Shown here one piece after another: positions 40,594 through 49,667 of a stretch of DNA of 64,000 nt. Position numbers and translations under genes: made by a program. Every line of letters starts with the position of its first letter. The first letter of the stretch is position 1. The stretch lies in NCBI GenBank assembly GCA_030267565.1, contig BRXU01000010.1:2538501-2602500 (forward strand), written 5' to 3'. Under the pieces are notes generated by a model. It saw only the letters and a program-made list of their open reading frames with translations, had not been told where the DNA came from and ran no database searches. This DNA comes from Pleodorina starrii (taxonomy: Eukaryota; Chlorophyta; Chlorophyceae; Chlamydomonadales; Volvocaceae).

Positions 40594-41121
40594 ATGAGCA
40601 AGAATAGCGCCACTATGCGACCTACAGTATGGGGGCCGTACATGTGGCACTCGATCCATCTGGTGGCGCTTGGATACCCACAGCACCCCACACCCGATGA
40701 GCGTGCTGCGTACCGTGAGTTCTTTGTGCGCCTGCGTCATGTGCTACCTTGCCGGAAATGCTCAATAAACTATGCCCGCCACTTGGAGGAACTCCCGATT
40801 GATGAGAGCCTTGCCAATCGGGACGCGCTTTTTGAGTGGACAGTCAACCTCCATAACATTGTCAACACAGAACACAACAAGCCAGTGTGGACGGTGGAAA
40901 GGGCGCTCGACTACTACATGAACCTCGGGCAGCCTGGGTCTGGCGGCAGTGTGAGGTCAGCAAGTCCGGTCGCCCAGGGTGCGGCAGACCCGGGGCTCCC
41001 TGCGGCCGGCATTGTGCCCCGGAGCGCTGTGTATGTGCTCGTGGGTGTCAATGTGTGCACCATCGTGCTGGTGCTTGTGCTCATGGGCATCATGCTGCGT
41101 GCACGGTTGCGCCAACGCTGA
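40594..41121 (+). CDS. Erv1/Alr-type thiol oxidoreductase
   Basis: 175 aa from ATG 40594, chosen over the upstream TTG at 40402 because the Erv domain starts 10 residues later (PTVWGPYMWHSIH). The FAD-linked catalytic CRKC is at about 53-56, followed by the FAD-binding NLHNIVNTEHNKP motif. A C-terminal membrane anchor (YVLVGVNVCTIVLVLVLMGI) near 145-165 fits the membrane-bound viral enzymes that make disulfides in virion proteins in the cytosol. This is a core Nucleocytoviricota gene. Confidence 0.95.
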   Translation: MSKNSATMRPTVWGPYMWHSIHLVALGYPQHPTPDERAAYREFFVRLRHVLPCRKCSINYARHLEELPIDESLANRDALFEWTVNLHNIVNTEHNKPVWTVERALDYYMNLGQPGSGGSVRSASPVAQGAADPGLPAAGIVPRSAVYVLVGVNVCTIVLVLVLMGIMLRARLRQR

Positions 41122-41238
41122 CTATGTGAATGCAGCACCACATGATTCCTGCTGTGCATGCACATTTGCTGCCAGACCCACCGCTAGCAGACATTTATTT
41201 ACAGGGTGTATCATTATTGCCTTGGCGAAGTGTAGAAC

Positions 41239-42189
41239 ATGGCCAGGCAAATCACAGTCACACCCATGCGACAGTCAGACCAGCCTCTTCCACTCCCGAT
41301 CGTGTTCCTGGTGATTATGTGTATCACAGCCGGTATGCTCATCCTTTTGTACGCAGTCCAAAGAGTCCATGGTGCACACACATGCACCATGGATGAGGGT
41401 TTCGGCCAGCTGCAACTGCAACTGCAGCAGCAGCAGCCAAATGTTGTGATCAGCCTGACCACCTCTCCCCGCCGCCTAAAAAACATAACAGAGACAGTCG
41501 TTTCACTATACCACCACCAGACACGCAAGCCGGATTCCATCCAGCTTAACCTGCCACATGTATTTAAACGTGATGGCTCCGTGTTTGACGCCAGTGACAT
41601 TGCACGATTTGCGTCCATGCCATTTGTGCAAATCAACCGGTGTGATGACATCGGGCCCATCACCAAGTTTGTTCCGACCGTGGTGAAGTACTCAAATGCG
41701 TCAAACACCATGATAATTGTCGTGGATGATGATACACTCTACCCGCCACAACTGATAGAGAGATTTGTTAAGGCATCCGAGCAGCACCCATCCGCCATCA
41801 TCACATCACATTGCACAGACTGGTACACGCAAAATCACACCACGTGCGATCTGCTGGAGGGCTTCAAGTCATACCTGGTCAAGCCACTTCACTTTAACAA
41901 TGTATTTTGGGACTACCTGACGGTTGCACTTGAGAGTCCAGCGTGCTATGTGAGTGATGACTATGTGCTGTCCAACTATGTGCACTCTGCATCGGTGCCC
42001 ATTGTGCGGCTGCCAGTGGCCGATGTCGGCGACACCCCCCAGCTGAGTTACGGTTTTGAGGATGACGCTCTGCACAAACAGGATGACAGCTCACACACCC
42101 AGGTGCGCTACTGTGGATGTTTTAAGCACCTCTCAGCTCGCCTGCCCAGCGCCACGGCACTCAAGGCACAATGCAGCACATCACCCTAA
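41239..42189 (+). CDS. Type II membrane glycosyltransferase
   Basis: 316 aa from ATG 41239. Signal anchor near residues 18-42 (LPIVFLVIMCITAGMLILLY), a Gln-rich stem, then a GT-A-like domain: NVVISLTTSPRRL, a central IIVVDDDTLYPP with the DxD metal site near 160-165, and SDDYVLSNYV. This is a family of glycosyltransferases seen in giant viruses and protists (TSPxR and DDD signatures). It probably acts in the ER or Golgi lumen on viral glycans. Donor sugar unknown. Confidence 0.78.
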   Translation: MARQITVTPMRQSDQPLPLPIVFLVIMCITAGMLILLYAVQRVHGAHTCTMDEGFGQLQLQLQQQQPNVVISLTTSPRRLKNITETVVSLYHHQTRKPDSIQLNLPHVFKRDGSVFDASDIARFASMPFVQINRCDDIGPITKFVPTVVKYSNASNTMIIVVDDDTLYPPQLIERFVKASEQHPSAIITSHCTDWYTQNHTTCDLLEGFKSYLVKPLHFNNVFWDYLTVALESPACYVSDDYVLSNYVHSASVPIVRLPVADVGDTPQLSYGFEDDALHKQDDSSHTQVRYCGCFKHLSARLPSATALKAQCSTSP

Positions 42190-42530
42190 CAATACCCATA
42201 CAATGGGCCGCCGCCACAAGCCGCCATGTCTCTCAGGGCATAAAACTCACGATGCAACCGTTTACAACAGATCGCCTTGGTTGGGTCTGTGAATGCTTGG
42301 AATGCGGCTCTGCATATCACATTTGCGGCATGCCATTGACTCACAAACTCAGACATATCCTCTGAACTTGGCTCAAACAGATCATCTCGGCAGCACACAT
42401 TCTGCACTTTCCATGGTAGGTCTGGGTTGTTCAGCATGTCCGACAGTTTGATGCCTGGGTTGGAGCTCAGCCCCAACCAGTTCCAGGGCAGGTCTGGATT
42501 CGCCAACACATCTGCAATTGTGATGTCGAG
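42186..42530 (-). pseudogene. 5'-truncated repeat protein with NPDLPW motifs
   Basis: The antisense frame from a TAG near 42531 reads LDITIADVLANPDLPWNWLGLS and a second copy SDMLNNPDLPWKVQNV, then a C-terminal region with FTDPTKAICCKRLHREFYAL. Tandem (N/S)PDLPW(N/D)W repeats with a C.RL..E tail are typical of a large giant-virus family of unknown function. No ATG precedes the repeats, so most of the N-terminus is gone. Just upstream a 17-codon frame MLASKFRAFIIEKRIKR-stop may be another scrap. Confidence 0.6.
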
Positions 42531-42802
42531 CTATTTGCTCAGCGCTTGATCCGCTTCTCAATGATGAATGCCCGGAACTTGGACGCAAGCATAACGAGAT
42601 ACTAAGATCCCTGGCACCGGTCACTATATTTGAGATTCCCAGATTTTGAGCTGCGCTGGCAATCATGTTTGTATTGGTGTGTGTTGTGTCAACTATCAGA
42701 CGCGTCGGCGTGCTTCTACCAGGTTAGTGGGGTCTGTTGTGTCGGTTGTGAGGATGGTCAGAGGGGCTAAAGGTCTAGCGATCAGTATACTAGGGAGAAG
42801 CT

Positions 42803-44155
42803 ATGATCACTGTAAAAAGGATGGATGAAGACGCCACCAGGCATCACGGATCAGATGGGGATGATGATGCACCGGTTAAATCAGTTTTGGCACCTGCATC
42901 CATGTATTTTATGCATAATGCTTTCCGGACCAAGTTGCAAAATGCAACATGGCGGCATGGTGGGAGATGCGCAAACTGTGGTGGCCCCAACCACATGTAC
43001 AGGCAGTGCCACCACCCTGTCACAAGCTTTGGCATCGTGGCCGTGCGCTTGGTACCAACCCCCACAGGGGGGATGGCTCCACAGTACCTGATGGTACAGC
43101 GCAAGGACTCGCTCAGCTATGGCACATTCATGCGTGGCAAGTACTCGATCAGCATGCGCAAGTACCTATTGCATTTGTTTAACAACATGACATCTGGTGA
43201 GCGTGAAGGCCTGTTGAAACACAGCTTTGACACCCTGTGGAAGCAGTTGTGGCAGGTCGACACATGCAGCAGCCACATGCGCGAATATGAGAACGCCAAG
43301 GCAAAATTTGAGATGCTGAAGTGTGGGTATTATGTGCAATGCAGTAGCAGTAGCGGTAGCAGTAGCGGTAGCAGCAGCGGTAGCAGTAGTGGTAGCAGTA
43401 GTGGTAGCAGTAGTGATAGCAGTAGTGGTAGCAGTAGTGGTAGCAGTAGTGGTAGCAGTAGTGATAGCAGTAGTGGCAGCAGTAGTGGTAGCAGTAGTGA
43501 TAGCAGTAGTGGCAGCAGTAGTGGTAGCAGCGGGTGTAAAGGGGACATCACAGCGGGTGTAAATCAGGACCATCTCACATACATAGATTTGCGCACTCTC
43601 TTGGCAGAAACACGCCCGCCGCCAGCCGACGAGACAGAATGGGGCTTTCCAAAGGGGCGTCGCAACATCAACGAAAATGACCTTGCGTGTGCCATTCGTG
43701 AGTTCAGTGAGGAGACAGCCATCCCAGCAACATCCATTACCATCACCCCACCTCCAAGGCCCTTCGAGGAGGTGTTTATTGGTGGGAATGGGGTGCGCTA
43801 CCGCCATGTATATTTCTTGGCAAGTGTAACGAAGCCAGCCCTGTGCAACCCCAAAGTGTGTAGCTTTGATCCTGGCAGCAGAATGCAGCGGCGAGAGGTC
43901 CGTGCTGTGAGGTGGTTTGATTTCCAGGAGGCCATGTCCAAGATCAGGCCACATAATGTAGAACGCAGAGAGCTGTTCAAGCGCATCCATGGAATAGTCA
44001 TGTGCAATACAAATAAGGCAGGGTGTGATGATGATGGACCTGCGACAGCTGCGACTTGTATGCATCCTCGAACATCCCCGCAATATACAATGGGCCAGCC
44101 AGAAACAAATACGCGGCACACGAGAGCTACATCCTCCCCATGCCAATGCGTGTGA
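42803..44155 (+). CDS. NUDIX hydrolase with zinc knuckle (putative mRNA decapping)
   Basis: 450 aa from ATG 42803. The N-terminal part has a CCHC knuckle (CANCGGPNHMYRQC, residues about 56-69) followed by the Nucleocytoviricota NUDIX signature (YLMVQRKDS..., RGKYSI). The Nudix box GRRNINENDLACAIREFSEE at about 283-302 fits Gx5Ex7REUXEE exactly. Viral homologues (poxvirus D9/D10 type and Mimivirus type) remove mRNA caps. A Ser/Gly/Asp-rich insert of about 65 residues (180-243), coded by an (AGTAGTGGTAGC)n tract, splits the domain. The C-terminal tail is disordered. RPB7 follows on the same strand. Confidence 0.9.
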   Translation: MITVKRMDEDATRHHGSDGDDDAPVKSVLAPASMYFMHNAFRTKLQNATWRHGGRCANCGGPNHMYRQCHHPVTSFGIVAVRLVPTPTGGMAPQYLMVQRKDSLSYGTFMRGKYSISMRKYLLHLFNNMTSGEREGLLKHSFDTLWKQLWQVDTCSSHMREYENAKAKFEMLKCGYYVQCSSSSGSSSGSSSGSSSGSSSGSSSDSSSGSSSGSSSGSSSDSSSGSSSGSSSDSSSGSSSGSSGCKGDITAGVNQDHLTYIDLRTLLAETRPPPADETEWGFPKGRRNINENDLACAIREFSEETAIPATSITITPPPRPFEEVFIGGNGVRYRHVYFLASVTKPALCNPKVCSFDPGSRMQRREVRAVRWFDFQEAMSKIRPHNVERRELFKRIHGIVMCNTNKAGCDDDGPATAATCMHPRTSPQYTMGQPETNTRHTRATSSPCQCV

Positions 44156-44339
44156 AGCAGCATAGATGTGCTGAGCTATGCCCATGCATTTTCTGAAACC
44201 AATTGCAATACCTTCTTCTGGCAATGTGATATGAGATGTTCACAAAATCTTTATTGGCTGTTTTTATTGGCTGCCAGAGTGTGTTGCATTGCACAACACA
44301 TAAGGCGTGCATAATTCAACATAGATACACACATGACGC

Positions 44340-45251
44340 ATGGACACTTTTATGAGATGCGTGCTCAAGGAGCGTGTGAACTTGCGCGCCAGCAGGCTTG
44401 GGGATGGGATTTTGAATCAGCTGCAGGCGACATTGCAAGACCGTCTAGAGGGCAAGTGCACACCACATGGCTATGTGCAGCGAGGTTCCGTGAGTGTTCG
44501 GCATTACTCTGTAGGCACGGTGCTGATGAGCACATTTAATGGGGACATTGGCTTTGATGTATTGGTCGATGCCAGTGTATGCCTCCCCCCTGTGGGTGCA
44601 GTGCTACATGCGTGGGTTCGTAACACAAATCGGTTTGGTGTGCGCTGCGAGGTGTTTGATGGGGACTGTGCAGTGGTGGAGGTCATCATTGCGAAGAATG
44701 CAACTGTATGCACCAGTGAGGTGGACCTAGAACAGCTCAAGTATGGTGACAAGGTGTTGGTGGAAGTTTTAGTGCGTAAATTTGAGCTGGGTGACCAGCA
44801 CATATCTGTGGTGGGGCGCATTGTCAAGAGTGTATCATCATCAGCAGCACTCAAAGGCGGCAGCAGAGGAGAGGATGCCATACCATTGCTGCCGGACGGC
44901 GCTGTGGACGCCAACATCAATGATACCGACGATGATGCTGATGTGACCAAGAGTGATGATGGATTGGAGAGTGGATCAGATGGAGGTGACAGTGCAAATG
45001 AGGCCGATGATGCACAGGACGGCGATGGCGACGGTGATGGTGATGGTGATGGTGATGAAGAAGAGGATGATAAGGAATCATTTCAGTTGGAGGGCCGGGG
45101 GATTGCCGGGCGAGCCCGACAGGCACTTGTGAAAGCAGCACAAGGCGGCGGCCAGGATGTCGAAGATGATGAGTTTCCAGAGGGCAGTGATATGGATAGC
45201 ATGTGTGACGAAAGTGAGTACAGTGACGGAGGGGAGAGTGATGGGTACTAG
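44340..45251 (+). CDS. RNA polymerase subunit RPB7-like
   Basis: 303 aa from ATG 44340. Residues 1-170 fit RPB7: an N-terminal ribonucleoprotein-like domain (GKCTPHGYVQRGSVSV), then an S1/OB-like domain (GDIGFDVLVDASVCLPPVG... CEVFDGDCAVVEVIIAK). A long acidic tail of about 130 residues (Asp/Gly/Glu repeats, a GDGDGDGD run from a GGTGAT repeat) nearly doubles the usual length. With RPB4, RPB7 forms the stalk of the polymerase. TFIIB at 49668-50636 is part of the same machinery. Confidence 0.8.
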   Translation: MDTFMRCVLKERVNLRASRLGDGILNQLQATLQDRLEGKCTPHGYVQRGSVSVRHYSVGTVLMSTFNGDIGFDVLVDASVCLPPVGAVLHAWVRNTNRFGVRCEVFDGDCAVVEVIIAKNATVCTSEVDLEQLKYGDKVLVEVLVRKFELGDQHISVVGRIVKSVSSSAALKGGSRGEDAIPLLPDGAVDANINDTDDDADVTKSDDGLESGSDGGDSANEADDAQDGDGDGDGDGDGDEEEDDKESFQLEGRGIAGRARQALVKAAQGGGQDVEDDEFPEGSDMDSMCDESEYSDGGESDGY

Positions 45252-45305
45252 ACTGGGTGAAGGGGTGAATGTAGGGGGACAGCATTTGTATGTTTGACTC
45301 TGCCA

Positions 45306-45827
45306 TCATAGACTAAACGGCCTGGTGTTAGGGACCGGGAACTGTACTGTTCCTCCATACTCTTTTATCAGTACATTTGGCAAATCTAGGCCTTGTGTCT
45401 GATTGCCTGTTTGAATGGGGAGACGGAAAGACATAGCAGGTGAGCTTGCTTCTGTTGTACTTGTTGCTGCTGCTGTTGCTGCATCCACTGTGCATCCACT
45501 GGATGTATCATCAGCCCCCCCCCGCAAGATTGCATGTTTACGTTGGGTACCTGTGCCCCCACCCATCATGATGGCGACACGGTTGGTGAACCATCCATTC
45601 AAGCGACACCATGCATCTGGATGGACGAGCTGCTCTACGGCATCCGATGCGAGCGAGCCGCCACGCTGTTTCAGAGGTGTGAAATATTCCTCTAACGCTT
45701 TGTTTGCGCCACCTACAATGGCGAGCAGGTCACCTTTGTCACCTTTGTCACCTTTGTCACATTTGTCACCTTTGTCACGCCGGTGCCGGACACACTTGTA
45801 AACCCAAACACCCGGTTCGGATGGCAT
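45306..45827 (-). CDS. Hypothetical protein with KGD repeats
   Basis: 173 aa from ATG 45827 (the frame is open to 45884 via TTG). After a short start (MPSEPGVWVYKCV) come KGD/KCD repeats coded by a 9-bp repeat at about 45728-45780, then a globular part with LVHPDAWCRLNGWFTNRVAI, an Ala/Thr-rich stretch and a C-terminus VPNTRPFSL. No family recognised. Convergent with RPB7. Confidence 0.5.
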   Translation of the reverse strand: MPSEPGVWVYKCVRHRRDKGDKCDKGDKGDKGDLLAIVGGANKALEEYFTPLKQRGGSLASDAVEQLVHPDAWCRLNGWFTNRVAIMMGGGTGTQRKHAILRGGADDTSSGCTVDAATAAATSTTEASSPAMSFRLPIQTGNQTQGLDLPNVLIKEYGGTVQFPVPNTRPFSL

Positions 45828-45947
45828 GGGTGTGTTTTTGTGATTTCTATTATTACAGCAGAGATTATTGCCTCGGCATAACAAGCACCTAAGGGGTGAC
45901 CCCGTTTTTTTGCTGCATCACACATATGTTTTGCTGCTGCACCAGTC

Positions 45948-46781
45948 ATGCCTAGTGTGCTATGCATCTATGCAGTGCACACCAAGAATGAAGAGTATCT
46001 AGAGAACGTGCACCATTTCCTTCGGGAGGGGGGTATCCTATCACATGTGGATTATGTGTTTGTGGTGAATGATGGCGGTCTGCCAGTGGAATTTCCAGAG
46101 GACATGCCTAATGTCAAGGTGATGCACAGGCCCAATGCGGGCCTCGACTTTGGGGCGTGGGCCCACGCCATACACCAATTGGAAGCAACTTTGGGCGGCC
46201 CATTGGACCAGCTGTATGACTATTTTATTTTCATCAACAACTCGGTGCGGGGGCCATTCGGGGTGCCGCCAGGCCAGGACTGGACGCAGCGCCTGTTGGC
46301 ATTGGTGAGCGGGGAGGTGCTGCTTGCCGGCCTGACAATCAACGTACTGAATGCATACATCCTAAAAGGCTGCATGCAGATGGCCGAGGCATATGGTGTG
46401 TTGAGCTGGGAAGTGCTGCCCCATGTGCAGAGCATGCTGTTTGCCACCAACCGCCGCGGGCTGTCCTTGCTTCACGCAGAGGGGATATTTGATCCTGTGG
46501 CTCAGCATGCGTCCATGAATGAAGTGATTGTGTGTCGTGAGGTGCGCATGTCCCTTGTGGTCCTTGCCGCTGGGTGGAACATCAGCTGCCTGGCAGGCCG
46601 ATACCAGGGGCTGGACTATCGGGGTGGTGCAGTGAGCGTGGACCCCAATCCATCCAGTGTGATGGGCGACCCATTCTATCCTGGCGCGTACTGGGGTGGT
46701 ACCGTTGATGTGGAGGAGCTCATGTTTTACAAGACATCTCGGATCCCCATGACGAGGAGCACTTGTACACCTGCGATTTAG
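45948..46781 (+). CDS. Rhamnan-type glycosyltransferase
   Basis: 277 aa from ATG 45948. The pattern NAGLDFGAWAHAI followed by YDYFIFINNSVRGPF (residues about 64-105) is diagnostic of a glycosyltransferase family related to bacterial rhamnan synthesis protein F, also found in giant viruses. No membrane anchor, so it would act in the cytosol, unlike the two type II enzymes at 27709 and 41239. Confidence 0.78.
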   Translation: MPSVLCIYAVHTKNEEYLENVHHFLREGGILSHVDYVFVVNDGGLPVEFPEDMPNVKVMHRPNAGLDFGAWAHAIHQLEATLGGPLDQLYDYFIFINNSVRGPFGVPPGQDWTQRLLALVSGEVLLAGLTINVLNAYILKGCMQMAEAYGVLSWEVLPHVQSMLFATNRRGLSLLHAEGIFDPVAQHASMNEVIVCREVRMSLVVLAAGWNISCLAGRYQGLDYRGGAVSVDPNPSSVMGDPFYPGAYWGGTVDVEELMFYKTSRIPMTRSTCTPAI

Positions 46782-46894
46782 TGGCCAGTACGCAAGAAAT
46801 TTTGAGTATGTATTGTAACACTAGTGCATTTTTTGGCTCTGTATCTTGAAATAATCCTCCCCCAGACATCTCCCCCGAGACACACACTTCAGCG

Positions 46895-49651
46895 ATGCCA
46901 AGAGGCTTCACGATTGATAATTCTACAGCTTACAAGGCTTTTCTAAATCAGAGCTGTCCGGCAAGCATATCAACTGCCGACCGCCATGCCCTCATCCACA
47001 GCACCACGCCATCAAGTGCTCTCATAAAACGCCTTTACCGTTTGGACTGCATCAAGACTGCAGCAAAAGACACACATGCAAAGAAAGCGGCCCCTGCCAC
47101 AAAAGCCGAGGATCGGTCCAAGGCAAAGAAACCTCACACCACGAAGGCTGTGGGGTCCAGAGAGCAGAAGTCCCGTGGTGAAGGAAACAAACGATCCAAG
47201 CGAGTCCCGTTGCCGCATGACTTGCCACAGGAGTTGGCAGCGGGCATAACTGTAACATGTAATACATCTAACCGTGCTAGCAAAGACGCCCCTTGGCCCC
47301 TAACAATCACGGCAAAGACAGCAAACCTCCTGGGTTTGGACCGAGATGCCACAAAGCCTCTAAGGATTGGGATTGCGCGTGACCTATTGCGTCTCAGATC
47401 AGTGCAGCTACAAAGTGCAGGGCTGCCGGCAAGCAAGCAGCACCTGGTTGCGACCTTGGGAGACTTTGAGCAGACACGCACAATGTTGAAGACCCATGTA
47501 GGCAGGCATACCAAGCTCATTATCGCCCTGTGTACAGCACTCTTGGAGCTGCCAGATGATGATGGTGGTAAAGCATCATTGCACGAGTTGCGACGCACAC
47601 GCGTGCAGGCTGCACATGAGAGGGTATTGGACCCCGAAGACAGTGAATCAGACTCTGAAATGGACCCCGAGGTTGCAAGGTGGCGGACTGAAAAGGAACC
47701 AAGGGGGCGGGAACAGGATGATGAAAGCGCCAGCAGCTACGGCCACCCCTCCAAGCGACAACGACCAGACACCGATTTCAACATGGGAGCCCAGCCCAGC
47801 AAGCCACCAGGTAGAGCAACAAGAGGGCGGAAACAGGACGATGAAAGCGCCGGCAGCTACGGCCACCCCTCCAAGCGACAACGACCAGACACCGATTTCA
47901 ACATGGGAGCCCAGCCCAGCAAGCCACCAGGTAGAGCAACAAGAGGGCGGGAACAGGACGATGAAAGCGCCGGCAGCTACAGCCACCCCTCCAAGCGACA
48001 ACGACCAGAAGCCACACGAGCCACCAAGCCCAGCAAGCCACTAGGTAGAGCACATCAAAAGCGGCGGGTGATGGCGGACCAGATGAGAGGACCCGTTGTG
48101 GACCCGTTTGTTCCTTCAAGATGGCAGCAAACCCGGCCAGGTGACCAATCCGAGCAGTACAAACCACCCACCCAAATTACACCCACCCAACTTTCTGAAC
48201 ACCAACGAAGGCACACATCGGTAATCTCAGACCGGTTTCGTGATCGCCAGAACGTACCAATGATTCTATGGCATGTCCCCGGTGATGGGAACTGTTTCTT
48301 TCATACCATAAGCATTCCACTGAGGCTATCAGCACCGCATATTAGATTGAAAGCAGAGCATGAGAAGAGGATAGCTCGTGGCCTACGCAATGATGCACAG
48401 AACATAATCGCTGGGTGGAATGAAGACATGTACTCTGTGGTTCAACTTTACAATGAAATATGCGCACGCCGTCACAACGGCGAAAATGCAGCACGACCAG
48501 AGCGGTTGAAAGACCGAGATCCCGAACTATTGCCCGAAGAAGTTCAACTTGCGTACACAGGTATAGAGGATATGCAAAACGAAATCAACCAACCAAATGA
48601 ATATGTCAGCATTGGCATGGCGGTGTTCTTGTGTCTAAAGTTTGGACTGCAGCCATGCATATACACAAAGGAAGACCGCCGTTTAAATCTTCTGAGATTG
48701 ATATTGGATGAGACAGAACTAAGCGCAGCCAAACACAAGTTGAATATTCCTGATACTGCCCAACTGCAGCCCATTTTGATGATCATACAAGACCAGCACT
48801 GGGAATACCTAACAATTGACGATAGCGATATGCCCCGTGCCCCTGCCCCTGCCCATGCTGCTGCAGGACAACAGATGGGCAGACATGATGGTAGCGACAC
48901 TGATATCACCCCTGATGTTACAAGGCGTACCGCCAGGCCCGCCAGGCGAGCACATGGGCTTCATGATGTCACCCATTCGACTGCCACAGGGCGGCGAGGG
49001 CGTGATGGAAGTCCCGACAGTGATGCACGACCATCACATCGACAACGAATTGATGATTATGATCTGAATTATGGTGCAAACCCTCCCATGATGGGCCCAG
49101 AGCAACAACCAGAAGATAGTGAGCGCACTGTAACCGACCCTGATGTTGCAAGGCGTACCGCCAGGCCCGCCAGGCGAGCACATGGGCTTCATGATGTCAC
49201 CCATTCGACTGCCACAGGGCGGCGAGGGCGTGATGGAAGTCCCGACAGTGATGCGCGACCATCACATCGACAACGAATTGATGATTATGATCTGAATTAT
49301 GGTGCAAACCCTCCCATGATGGGCCCAGAGCAACAACCAGAAGATAGTGAGCGCACTGTAACCGACCCTGATGTTACAAGGCGTACCGCCAGGCCCGCCA
49401 GGCGAGCACATGGGCTTCATGATGTCACCCATTCGACTGCCACAGGGCGGCGAGGGCGTGATGGAAGTCCCGACAGTGATGCACGACCATCACATCGACA
49501 ACGAATTGATGATTATGATCTGAATTATGGTGCAAACCCTCCCATGATGGGCCCAGAGCAACAACCAGAAGATAGTGAGCGCACTGTAACCGACTCTGAT
49601 GACGATCTGAGCTATTGGTGGAATCCACCAATTGCACACCAGATCAGATGA
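46895..49651 (+). CDS. OTU-type cysteine protease with tandem-repeat flanks
   Basis: 918 aa from ATG 46895. The N-terminal 250 residues are Lys-rich then helical. Three 40-aa repeats (120 bp; EQDDESAGSYGHPSKRQRPD core) follow at about 269-382. The OTU domain has GDGNCFFHT near 463 and the closing HWEYL near 635, and is clearly paralogous to the OTU at 25407-27629 (shared VSIGMA(I/V)FLCLKFGLQP and LDETELSAAK). Then come three 76-aa repeats (exactly 228 bp apart, near-identical; SHRQRIDDYDLNYGANPP core). The U-box-like region of the first paralogue is absent. KRQR-type basic clusters may be nuclear localisation signals. Confidence 0.85.
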   Translation: MPRGFTIDNSTAYKAFLNQSCPASISTADRHALIHSTTPSSALIKRLYRLDCIKTAAKDTHAKKAAPATKAEDRSKAKKPHTTKAVGSREQKSRGEGNKRSKRVPLPHDLPQELAAGITVTCNTSNRASKDAPWPLTITAKTANLLGLDRDATKPLRIGIARDLLRLRSVQLQSAGLPASKQHLVATLGDFEQTRTMLKTHVGRHTKLIIALCTALLELPDDDGGKASLHELRRTRVQAAHERVLDPEDSESDSEMDPEVARWRTEKEPRGREQDDESASSYGHPSKRQRPDTDFNMGAQPSKPPGRATRGRKQDDESAGSYGHPSKRQRPDTDFNMGAQPSKPPGRATRGREQDDESAGSYSHPSKRQRPEATRATKPSKPLGRAHQKRRVMADQMRGPVVDPFVPSRWQQTRPGDQSEQYKPPTQITPTQLSEHQRRHTSVISDRFRDRQNVPMILWHVPGDGNCFFHTISIPLRLSAPHIRLKAEHEKRIARGLRNDAQNIIAGWNEDMYSVVQLYNEICARRHNGENAARPERLKDRDPELLPEEVQLAYTGIEDMQNEINQPNEYVSIGMAVFLCLKFGLQPCIYTKEDRRLNLLRLILDETELSAAKHKLNIPDTAQLQPILMIIQDQHWEYLTIDDSDMPRAPAPAHAAAGQQMGRHDGSDTDITPDVTRRTARPARRAHGLHDVTHSTATGRRGRDGSPDSDARPSHRQRIDDYDLNYGANPPMMGPEQQPEDSERTVTDPDVARRTARPARRAHGLHDVTHSTATGRRGRDGSPDSDARPSHRQRIDDYDLNYGANPPMMGPEQQPEDSERTVTDPDVTRRTARPARRAHGLHDVTHSTATGRRGRDGSPDSDARPSHRQRIDDYDLNYGANPPMMGPEQQPEDSERTVTDSDDDLSYWWNPPIAHQIR
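48911..49610 (+). repeat. 228-bp in-frame tandem repeat, three copies
   Basis: The start motif 'cgtaccgccaggcccgcc' falls at 48926, 49154 and 49382. Copies are almost identical, so expansion or gene conversion is recent. It codes the C-terminal repeats of the OTU protein. Confidence 0.93.
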
Positions 49652-49667
49652 TGACCGGTTGACCTTG

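Noticed and set aside
43330..43562. Poly-Leu/Val frames over the Ser/Gly repeat
   Set aside because: Shadow of the NUDIX gene.
47556..48044. Plus-strand Ala/Thr-rich frame and antisense Val/Gly frame over the OTU2 repeats
   Set aside because: Out-of-frame readings of the 120-bp coding repeat.
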